Assembly: GCA_025200525.1 (NCBI GenBank)
Contig: CM045763.1
Span: 158,106,246 to 158,170,245 of the forward strand
DNA from: Camellia lanceoleosa
Lineage: Eukaryota; Streptophyta; Magnoliopsida; Ericales; Theaceae
Reading direction: 5' to 3'
DNA length: 64,000 nucleotides
Below are positions 55,447 to 64,000 of this stretch, in pieces; the stretch's first letter is position 1; every line of letters starts with the position of its first letter. The translations under genes and the position numbers were made by a program. The notes beneath the pieces were generated by a model. That model made no database searches. It was given only the letters and a program-made list of their open reading frames with translations, and had not been told where the DNA came from.

Positions 55447-57543
55447 TAGCGATTACAATTTTGACCCATTACTTGTTGTATTCTGGACTCGGGTTGGTAT
55501 GGTTTAAAATGGTTATTCATGTCTTGCTTCCCTTGTCTCCCCTCTATTTTGGTTATCAGGTTGTAATTGTGCGTTTGGAACAGGTTAGTTGCTTGTTTTT
55601 CCAAACCTATGATGCCCAGATTTTGGCTCTTCCGCTCGAGCGAGCTTCGCAAATTTTACTCCTCCGCTCAAGCGGCTATTCTTGCACTCGAGCGGGATCT
55701 ATCAACTTTCAGTATTTTTGCAGATCTACAAATGCTGGAAGAGTGCATTGGATGCTCGAGCATCCAGTATCACGCTCGAGGCGGGTCCTTCGCCTGCAAA
55801 ACTTCTGGAATTGTGTATTCCACATTCGAGCGTCGCTTCTTGCGCTCAAGCAAACCTTTGTGTCTGACGCTTGAGCATCACTTTCCACGCTCGAGCGGAC
55901 TGCATGTATAACAGTTCGTGAAGATGATGTTTTGTATCATTTTTTCACCTCTCTCTCTCTAAAAATTTCCAAAAACATAGATCTACACCTTCTCTCTCTA
56001 AAACTCACACTCTCTCTTGGATTTTATCTAGATTCGTTGATCTTTTCACCCTAGTGCCTTTGAGAAAAAGGTAGAGTGCATCAAGACCTTCGTTTTGATC
56101 CAATTAGAAGTGGGTTTCGGTGTTCTCGGAGTTTCACTCTTGCTTAACTCGTCTTCTCTCTTTCAGGTAGGGATTCTTCTACACCTTCATATGATATTTA
56201 GCTTAGATATTTGTCATTTGTGTAACAATGGTGTGATTTGAGGATGTTTTAAGTAAAACCTAGGGTTTGGGTATAAAATAGAAAAAAGGGGGTTTTGATG
56301 AATGAGAAGAAAATGATTGTGGGGTTTAAGAATGATGTTGTGCAATGTCAAGATTGTTGATTTTGGCACTTGATTGAGATTTGGGAAAAAGAGGGAGTTT
56401 GCCCTAGAATAAGTATTATATTTACTTTGTATAAATAAATGAAATTGATGTTGTAAACATGGAATTGGACAAGTATTAAAATAGATGGTGAAATTGAATA
56501 GGTGATATGTCTCACCTTTGGAAATTTTGAATAATTACCTGTTATGAGATTGTATGTCTGTTTAGAAATAACTGTATTGGGTTATCGGTGGAGGATAGAC
56601 ATGGTTGTTGTAGAAATTGCATGTGGATTAGGTGAATTGAAACTAGTCCATGGTTGGTTATTATTGAATATGATTATGTATTTATATACATTGTATATGT
56701 ATGATTAGTTGGGAGTGGAAAGGGGATGTGCTCCACGTATGATTATGTGTTAAAATATATTGCATATGTATGAATGTTTGTTTGGGAGGAGAAAGGGGAT
56801 GGACTCCACTATAATTAAGTTGGCCGAAGTGTCCTGGGTGAAAGTCCCAAAACTATTCATGGGTGTCAATCCTGCGGACAAAATTTCAGTAAAATGGCAA
56901 TTGTGGTGCTTGTATAGCCTACGTTTATATGGGTCCTGTTTGATAGTTTCCTACGGATGAAATATTCGTGAACGGACAGTTTGAAGTGTTTATATGTTGA
57001 GGATGTGATTATAGAACTAAGGAGTTGTAGTCGCATTTGAGTTATTGAGAAATGATGAAATTGGCTCATATAATGAAATGAATTGAATGGTAATGGATTA
57101 AGGATTAAATTTGGTATCTTGTGACTATATAAAATGCGAACGTTTCATCACGGGCATTGTTTATGCATATTGTACTTATACCTTTGCTCGATTTCATATA
57201 CTATGTTAGATGATTCCTACTGGGCTGTGGCTCACCCTATTTTGGGAATAACATTTTCAAGTGTTGGTGACTTGCCTCCATCAAGGCAATAGCTGGAGGA
57301 AACTTTTGGAAGCAAGAGCTTCTTTACTTTTTGATTATTTCTTTTTGTAAAGCCAAGGGCTTAATATGTATTAAGCGAAGCTCACTTTTGTTGTAACCAA
57401 GTCAAGGCTTGGAAAGATGTAAGCCCAAAGGGGCATTTATTTCTGTTAAACTCTTTTGTGCTATTAATGTTATGAAATGGAAGGACCGTGTACTCTGATT
57501 TATGCAATTATTATGTATGCTTTGGGTTATATTTATTGAATAT
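55447..57543. mobile_element. 2.1-kb foreign block in the 5' LTR of A, probably part of a gypsy LTR
   Basis: Absent from the two sister LTRs. No polyprotein. It carries an array of CGCTCGAGCG-like palindromes (55630-55900), then CT-rich leader sequence, and near its right end CTGGGCTGTGGCTCACC (about 57218-57234), a phrase like those in long LTRs of Tekay/Del gypsy elements. A solo LTR is likely, but clean ends and a target duplication are missing, and part of the host LTR was lost. Confidence 0.45.
55630..55902. repeat. array of CGCTCGAGCG palindromes
   Basis: About nine copies or near-copies in 270 bp (near 55632, 55664, 55683, 55752, 55771, 55823, 55841, 55868, 55888), irregularly spaced, some decayed to CTCAAG or CTTGAG. 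Each is a perfect or near-perfect palindrome. Confidence 0.8.
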
Positions 57544-59640
57544 GTGGAAAGTGGATGCAATATACAGGCATGATAAACAAAATATGATGCAATACAGACA
57601 GCATATAAATAAAAGAGTTAGAAAGATGTGGGGTTGGGGGATTATTGCAACAATTTGAATGAGAAATGAGGGGAGAGAGAGAAAAAGATTACTACAACAC
57701 TTCGAATAAATAATAAAAGAAAAGAAGAGGGATTGAAGAAATTATTAAAACAATGCATGGTTTCAGCCAAATTAATGTTAAATCTAACAAATCATGGCAA
57801 ATGAACAAAATAAGTTGAGCAACAGCTCTAGAACCACCCAGGAGACCACCCCTCTGAAGTAGCCTCCTATGTTCTTGGGGAATTTAGTTGGCTATCAATA
57901 ATAGTGATCGGCTGAACAGAATATGGGTCGGCCGAATCTTTCCTTTGAGAAAAATCTAGACTTATGCTTCCAGAACATAAGCCATGTACACTTTCAAAGG
58001 GGTATTTAGCCCTTCTTCCTCCTCTACTCATAGAAGCCACTTAGGGAACATGTAGATGGGCCATAACCTTCAATAATGATATAAACAAATATGTACAACA
58101 TATATTTTGCTAAAAAAAATGAATTAAATGGATCAAGTCAAGAACAAACTCAAGCCCAAGAAATGGATAAGAACCTACATCTTGTCTTCGTGAATAAGGG
58201 TAAATTAATACCTAAATCCATGTTCTTAAGTGGAGAACGTAGATTAATGTAAATCATTTCTTAGTAGAAGCTTTGCTTTTAAAATAATAGATTCATCAAA
58301 GCCATTGACAAACTCCTAATCTATTCATAGAACAAAGATGTTTTCACCATTTTCAATGTTCATAAATGATTAAGAAGGGAGTTTTCAATACCCTTTAACC
58401 CGAAATCTCTTGTTTTACTTCCAAAAACAAATAAAAGAAGAGAACACAACTCTTTTAACATCAATCCCAAGAATCACTCAAGCAATCATATGAAACAACC
58501 TTTCTACTCATTATCATTGAGCATAGGTTGAAACACATAGATTGATGCACTTAAGAGACAGGATATGTGAGTAGCAACAAGAAAAACTACTTTACTTATT
58601 GAACTTGTGAATGAATGGCCAATAGCTACTCCCAAACACATCCACAGTGGTCCAAAATGCATAAAATTAGGAGCTAGAGCTAAAGAAAGTAAGAAAATAA
58701 AGGAAAAACTATCAACGCAATGGATGGGTGGCCAAATCTACTTCCTCCACATCCATGAGAACTTGTTACATCTCTACAACAGTTACATAATGATAGCAAA
58801 GCTTGAATGAAAGAAAGAAAGGGAGAAAGAAGATTAAAGGTGTGAGAATATCACCTCTTAAAGATGATAAGTTCTCTTTTGCAAACTCCCTTTTAATTCC
58901 CTCAAGTCACTTTAGATGTGTTGTTTGACCTCCAAGAATCTTAGTAAGAAGCTTAGGATCAAACTTTAATGGAGCTTTAGTGTTCAAAGCTAATGGGTGG
59001 TAGGTAGGAGGTGACAGCAAGAGATAAAGAGGGGTTAAGAGGCCTTTATGAGCCTTTGGGAAAAATTTCTAACCCTTTTGAATGAGCTGTTGAGCTTTAT
59101 TTATAGAGTCCAGGGTGTAAATATCTGAGATATTTGTGAAAATTGTGCCGGACAAGCTGATATTCTAAAAATGCTCAGACTAAACGCTCAAATTGGTCGT
59201 TCCCTTTGGTGTCGTATGCATTTTTAATAGGCCATCATATGGTGTCTAGCCAGTCAAAGAATACACCATCGGATCAACAAGGTAGGGTTAGCCTGAATTG
59301 AGAGGAGAAACAGGTATTTCAAAGGATTTTCTCCCTTCCATTCATTCCCACTATATTCTTTGCTCAGTTTTTTAAAAGAATACAACGCTTTGACTCTGAA
59401 AATATGAGCCTCTAGAACATTGCGGTAATGTTTGGAATCGCACCACTAAACTCATTTTGAAAGAGGTTTCCATTTCGGTCGAAAATCATTTTGTCCAAAA
59501 TAGGCATTTGGATGGTTTAAAGCTTCACCCTTGGGCTTCTTGCTATAGAACTTGTAAGATTAACACATCTCATCTTCATCATTGGGAACTCAAAAAAGAG
59601 TGTCCAAGTCTTAAGGCTAGTAAAAAATGGGGTGTCTATA

Positions 59641-59985
59641 CAGGCAAGGAGTATCCAATGTCTTACTACCTTATACTTCGGTGGACTATTTTAGCACTTT
59701 AACCACATAAAATACTGTTAGTGTTATTTATTTATTTATTTTTAATGCTTTGACTTTTGCCTAGGCCGCCCTTTCAATTTTTCAATCTAGCAGGCTTGTT
59801 CTTATTTTTTCCTAGATTGTCCTTCCGGGTTTTCAATCTAGTGAGACCTTTTTTTTTTCTTTTTTTCTTTTTTCTCACCCTAACTTTTGCCTAGACTACC
59901 CTTTCAGGGTTTCAACCTAGCAGGCATTCTTAAGGGTAATATCTCTTTAAGAACCTTGTATTAGTCAGAGGAATGATTATGTTAC
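59641..59985 (-). repeat. spacer after integrase of D, with a triplicated motif
   Basis: The first 90 bp complete the tandem repeat cut by element A. After a TTTA microsatellite (59730-59747) the motif TTTTGCCTAGGCCGCCCTTT, TTTTTCAATCTAGCAGGC occurs three times (about 59753, 59810, 59884) with a unit of about 60-75 bp. Confidence 0.75.
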
Positions 59986-61140
59986 ATCCATTGTTATCAA
60001 CAAATAGGCCCCATTACAATAAACTTTCTCAATCACATAAGGTCCTTCCTATTTGGGCTCAAGCTTTCCCTTAGTTCTTCGTGAGAGATTAGTTCCAAGT
60101 CTCCTTTATAAAGGAATGAAGCCTTACTCTGTTATTTAATGCATTTGCCATCCTTTGTTGGTATATCTCCAAGTTCTGTTGAGCATACAACCTTCTTTCA
60201 TCTAAGGTATCGAGCTCAACCAACCTCACTCTTGCACTTTCGTCTTCTATTAAGGACTCTTGTATTGCCACTTGCAATGATGATATTTGAACCTCAAGTG
60301 GTAACATTGTTTCTTCTTCAAAAACCTATGAATAGGGAGTTGCTTGAGTAGGAGTTATGTGTGAAGTCTGATAAGCCCACAAAGCTTCTTGTAACATTTC
60401 ATGCCAAGTCCTTTTGTTCTTATCTCCAATCTTCTTGAGAATGTCACACAATGTTTTGTTGAAAGCCTGCTAAACCATTGGCAGGTGCACGATATCTTAA
60501 TGAATGGTTGTAATTGATCTTATACTTAGAGAATAACTTGTTCAAAACATCACTTCTGAACAGCTGTCCATTATCCACAATGACACTTTCTAGAATGCCA
60601 AACCTATAAATGATATAGGTTCGAATAAACTTAGAAACAATTTTGTTTTTTTATGTCCTTTATTCACAATGACACAATGACACTACTAAATGATAGTTAG
60701 TAGCAGCTAGGATGTATCGATATCCTGCTGAAGATGGAGGTACAAAAGGACGAATAACGTCCATACCCTATGCTGCAAATGGCTAAGAACAAGTTGTTAA
60801 ATATAGAGGCTCTAGAGGTTGATGGAGAAAGTTCCCATGGAATTGGTAGACTTGACATCTTCGAGCATAATCTATGCAATCTACAATCATAGTCAGCCAA
60901 CAGTATCCTAACCATTTCAACTACATAAGTAACTTTGGACTACTTTTGTGTGCTCCACATACACACAGGTGTACTTCTGCCATCACCTTTTGAATACGCT
61001 CCTTGGCTATACACCACATGTACATTGCATCGAAAGACCTTTTGTATAACTTGTCTTTCCACAAGATGAACTTGGTAGCCCTGCGCCTCACTTCAATTCT
61101 TTTTGCTTTACCTTCTGGTAGCCTATTATATTGAAGGTAA
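59986..61140 (-). pseudogene. integrase of element D
   Basis: C-terminal: EGPYVIEKVYCNGAYL near 60045-59990 and frame 60307-60089 (LPLEVQISSLQVAIQESLI, LDERRLYAQQNLEIYQQRMA). Core: GMDVIRPFVPPSSAGYRYIL near 60765-60705 keeps the first Asp, and SVIVDNGQLF near 60580-60550 the second. The third catalytic region reads ANGLAGFQQN near 60480, without the Glu. Zinc-binding part near 60900-61100 is eroded. Confidence 0.75.
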
Positions 61141-62200
61141 GCTATGAATGATTCCTGTCAATGCTCCATATTTTCTGCTTTCGTAGTGACGACCAAGGTT
61201 GAAACCAAGTCAGAAACCTCTTTCAAAGGTTGTAACACCCTTCTTTCGCCTACTGTGATAGTAATTGTTTTCTTATCTAGTAGGGTGATTGATGCAGCCA
61301 AACTTGCTAGTGAGTTGGCTCAATCTTTTGTTATTTTCTTCACATGGAAGATATGTGTTTCCCTAAATTGTGAAAGCAATTGATCAGCCCTTTGATGATA
61401 AGGGATGAGACTTGTTTTCTCAACAATGCATTCCCCACAGAGTTGCTTTACCACAAGTTCTGAATCTTCATAAATTGAGAGTTCTTCGATAAGAATTTGT
61501 AATGCCAGTTCTAATCTAGCAATTACAGCTTCATATTCTATCTCATTATTGGAGTATCCTTCACTAAAAGCGAAAGAATGAGTTATTATAGCATTGTCTG
61601 GAGTCACAAACACAATTCCAATTATAGCCTTATTGTTTTTAGGATTTTCCTATTTCTTACCATCTAGATTCCTTGAAGCTCCATCGAAGTACATCTCCCA
61701 TCCTTTTTGGATCTTTACTTGCATAACCTCTTCATCTGGAAAATCAGTTACTAGAGATGAATCATTAGGTATAGGACGTGCTACCAAAAAGTCTGCTAGA
61801 GCCTGCCCTTTTACAATTGTGAATTGTTGGAGAATTACAACCCACTTTGCAAATCAGTTACTAGAGATGAATCATTAGGTATAGGACGTGCTACCAAAAA
61901 GTCTACTAGAGCCTGCCCTTTTACTGGTCCTTAGGGAACATATTCAATTGTGAATTGTTGGAGAATTACAACCCACTTTGCAATTTTCCCTGAAAGTACA
62001 GGTCACAAAAGTATATATTTCAAGGGGTTTGCTCTTGATATCAACTTGACTTTATGTTCCAATACATAGTGCTTTAGCTTTTGCAAAGCGAACACCAAGG
62101 CAAGACATGTCTTTTCGATAGGGGAATAATTGGCTTCCACCCTAACTAGAGTATGACTCAAATAGTACAAGGCATTTCTTTCCCTTGCTCATTGTGTTGT
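61141..62200 (-). pseudogene. RNase H region of element D, with an internal duplication
   Basis: Frame 61613-61320 reads FVTPDNAIITHSFAFSEGYS, then NNEIEYEAVIARLELALQIL and YEDSELVVKQLCGE, the second RNase H of Tat elements. Upstream (61741-61981) about 110-130 bp are duplicated in tandem. The classic RNase H remains in pieces at 61990-62200. Confidence 0.75.
61741..61981. repeat. tandem duplication inside RNase H of D
   Basis: The unit from AAATCAGTTACTAGAGATGA to CCCACTTTGC occurs at 61741-61850 and again at 61851-61981. The second copy has an extra stretch of about 20-25 bp (GGTCCTTAGGGAACATATTC), so the first has lost it or the second regained it. Confidence 0.92.
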
Positions 62201-62700
62201 GCTAACAGTGCCCCTAACGAACCATCAAGGGCTACTATGTACAACAAAAGTGGTTTCACTTTTATTGGGCTTATGAGTATTGGAGGCTTTAAAGATACTC
62301 CTTAATACTGTTAAATGCATTTTGGCACTGTTGATCCCATTCCAACGGAACACCCTTTTTTTATCAATCTTTAGAATGGCAAGCATCAACCCGCCAAGTT
62401 GGAAATAAATCTTTTCATATATGCCAATCTTCCCTGTAGCCCTTTCAATTCCCTTAAATTTCATGGAGGAGGGATTTCAACAATGGCTTTAATCGTGGTA
62501 GAGTCGACTTCAATACCTTTGTTTCAGACCACAAAGGCTTAAGAAGGAAATATATTGTTGAGCCTTAATCGTGGTAGAGTCGATTTCAACAATGGCTTTA
62601 ATCTCTAACCAAGACTAAGCATCTCACTATACTTTCATACGAATATGTCGCGATACTCCCCTAAGAAGGAAATATATTGTTGAGCCTCTTCTTCCTCTAA
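62201..62700 (-). pseudogene. RT C-terminus of D, palm domain deleted and junction scrambled
   Basis: Minus strand: GIEVDSTTIKAIVEIPPP near 62520-62465, then frame 62464-62225 (GKIGIYEKIYFQLGGLMLAI, KRVFRWNGINSAKMHLTVLR), the thumb and connection of a gypsy RT. No YVDD or palm motif exists. At 62470-62700 short pieces (GTGGTAGAGTCGA, AACAATGGCTTTAATC, AAGAAGGAAATATATTGTTG) occur twice in changed order, marking the deletion junction. Confidence 0.75.
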
Positions 62701-63210
62701 TTTTGCACTAATGAAGGTTGGTTTATTTTCTATTTCATCACCAAGATTTACCTTACGAAGGATATCTACTATGCTTGGCCTCCTACTTCAAATTCTGTTA
62801 GTGTAGGTTGAACTTCATCTTCGTTAACATCTTCCAACACTTCTTCAGTGATAGTCATATTCACTAAATATTTTCCTTCATCCCTGCAATAGCCTAACCC
62901 TTCTGTCCTGGTGGTGATAGTACCGCATTGCTAGATAGCTTACCTCTACGAAGGTGTCAATGCAGCATCAAATGGTGTCATTGTTCTTGCTGGTATTTTT
63001 CAGGATCTAAACCAACTTTTACCAACATCTGCATAATTTCTATACTGAAGGTAGGCTTCTCAAAACTTGAAATATTTTTTTTTTTTTGGCATTTGTTCAA
63101 CTTTTACATTATGTTCAACATCTCCAAGTAAATGGAATATGATAGGTTTCGACCCTTTTCCTTTAGAAGGGACCACAATCTTATTGTATTTCTCTACATA
63201 TGTGTATTAT
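62701..63210 (-). pseudogene. protease-RT linker of element D
   Basis: Minus-strand pieces such as VGLDPEKYQQEQ (about 63020-62980) and EYRDIFV-KYSEML (about 62655-62620) fit the linker and the start of RT in Tat-type elements. Many stops. Confidence 0.5.
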
Positions 63211-63217
63211 GTCCTCC

Positions 63218-64000
63218 TTAATGGAAAACATTAAACTCACCCTTTAGATCCAAAATTAGGTTTATTGGGGCTAGAGCCTTTGTCCCCGGTCTTATTTCGA
63301 ACTTTGGCACATATTGAAAAATTCTTTTTGTCAAAACTAGAGTAGGCTCTAAAGCGTCTGCAGATTCTTTGACTTTTGGAGTATCTTCAAACTTTTTCAC
63401 ATCTTTTCCCTTTCTTTGTGTAGTCCTTGTATAAAAGCGAGCATCAACATAATAGGCTTCTACTTCTTCAAATGGGTCACCATCAACCACAATTGTCCCC
63501 TTTTTTTCGAGTGAAGACAACGGGTACTTGATACATAAGTGAAAATTTGCTGGTACTGCATGATGATTATGCATCTACGGTCTCCAACCAAAACATTGTA
63601 GGAGGTGTCTACATCAATGACCAAAAACCCAATGCTTTCTTTAATGTCCCCAAACTTGGTTCATAATTCAATCTTTCCCATAGGGTGTTGTTCATTTTGA
63701 TTGAATCCTTGAATGACTAGATGACTTGAGCAAAGGTATGAAAGTCGAACCCCTAATAGATTTAAGGCCCTTCAAGGTAAGAGGTTTACAGCAAACCCTC
63801 CATCAATCATAACTCGAGAAATTTTCAAATCATGGATAAGCCTAGTGATAAACAAAGGACGATTATGGTTCACCATTTCAGTACACACGTCATTGTCACC
63901 AAATGTTACCATAGCCATGTAAGTAATTGTCTTCTCTTGATTTCTACCCTCAATTTCCTTATGAAAGTCCTCTAGCTTGGACAGGGCATATATTAAAGAC
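63218..64000 (-). pseudogene. protease region of element D
   Basis: Minus strand from 63990: VTFGDNDVCTEMVNHNRPLF, KISRVMIDGGFAVNLLP (active-site loop, D-G-G), HLVIQGFNQNEQHPMGKIEL, LVIDVDTSYNVLVGDR, then frame 63574-63218 (HNHHAVPANFHLCIKY, PFEEVEAYYVDARFYT). These are the retropepsin and the segment after it in Tat elements. Stops within; continues beyond the window toward gag. Confidence 0.8.

Larger units (their letters stand above)
17548..59640 (-). mobile_element. Element A: Ogre-sized Tat-type Ty3/gypsy retrotransposon, host of nested insertions
   Basis: Minus-strand order: 5' LTR (59640-54725), primer-binding site, gag, protease, RT, RNase H, integrase, then opposite-strand genes, a 3' UTR, polypurine tract (20475-20461) and 3' LTR (20460-17548). 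The two LTRs are homologous, 2.9 kb, with ends TGTAGACAYCC...GTGTCCTACA. Flanking 5-mers CGGTC (17543-17547) and CAGGC (59641-59645) are a probable target duplication with two changes. Its own length is about 22 kb after removing element C (with B inside) and the 2.1-kb block in the 5' LTR. The size, LTR ends, primer site and polypurine tract fit the Tat/Ogre group. Confidence 0.8.
54725..59640 (-). mobile_element. 5' LTR of element A, interrupted
   Basis: Homologous to 17548-20460 from GTAGGACACCTTTGGGGTTG on the left to ATGGGGTGTCTATA on the right (final CA mutated to TA). A foreign block at about 55447-57543 splits it; without it the LTR is about 2.8 kb. About 110 bp present in both sister LTRs are missing at the break. 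The minus-strand TATA box is kept (CTATAAATAAAGC near 59093-59108). Confidence 0.85.
59641..64000 (-). mobile_element. Element D, pol portion (Tat-type gypsy), right of element A
   Basis: Minus-strand protease, RT remnant, RNase H and integrase, running off the right edge toward gag and the 5' LTR. It continues, through the tandem repeat, into 10681-17547. Sequence is related to but distinct from that of A. It is the oldest layer of the nest and the most damaged. Confidence 0.75.

Noticed and set aside
1..64000. tRNA or rRNA genes.
   Set aside because: I saw no cloverleaf with proper box spacing and no rRNA-like stretch; the tRNA-like matches are retrotransposon primer sites and the SINE.

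Overview
The window is nuclear DNA from a flowering plant, probably a eudicot; I cannot name the species. The evidence is plant-type Ty1/copia and Ty3/gypsy (Tat/Ogre-type) polyproteins, plant mobile domain (PMD) genes, a decayed plant casein-kinase-1-like (MLK/HD16-type) gene, AT-rich spacers with SINE- and MITE-like elements, and GT-AG introns. I found no intact host gene.

The main structure, 10-64 kb, is a nest of retrotransposons that can be read in order of insertion. (1) Element D, a degenerate Tat-type gypsy element on the minus strand, has pol at 60-64 kb and an antisense PMD gene at 11.3-17.2 kb. (2) Element A, an Ogre-sized Tat-type element on the minus strand (17548-59640, about 22 kb without later insertions, LTRs about 2.9 kb), split D inside a tandemly repeated sequence. 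(3) Element C (21936-39894, plus strand, target duplication ACATG), a copia-type SIRE/Maximus-like element that kept gag but has no recognisable pol, split an open frame inside A. (4) Element B (24114-35010, minus strand, target duplication ATGAG), a second Tat-type gypsy element, landed in the gag of C. A solo LTR of the A family (11931-14919) also interrupts the PMD gene of D, and a foreign block of about 2.1 kb sits in the 5' LTR of A.

The most interesting biology is the antisense cargo. All three Tat-type elements carry intron-containing or cellular-like genes on the strand opposite gag-pol, between pol and the 3' LTR. A carries a six-exon PMD gene with its own TATA box, a DUF7745-like gene, and a third unrecognised frame. 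B carries a three-exon gene resembling the 'putative gypsy type transposon' (Transposase_28) family with a long coiled coil. D carries a different class of PMD gene. Introns in this orientation are not seen as introns in the genomic RNA, so they can survive retrotransposition.

Left of the nest (1-10 kb) lie the 3' end of a deleted copia element (E, gag fused to integrase), a probable solo LTR, the MLK/HD16 pseudogene, a SINE with a perfect 13-bp target duplication, two MITE-like elements and low-complexity DNA. Every polyprotein here carries stops, frameshifts or lost catalytic residues, so none looks autonomous.
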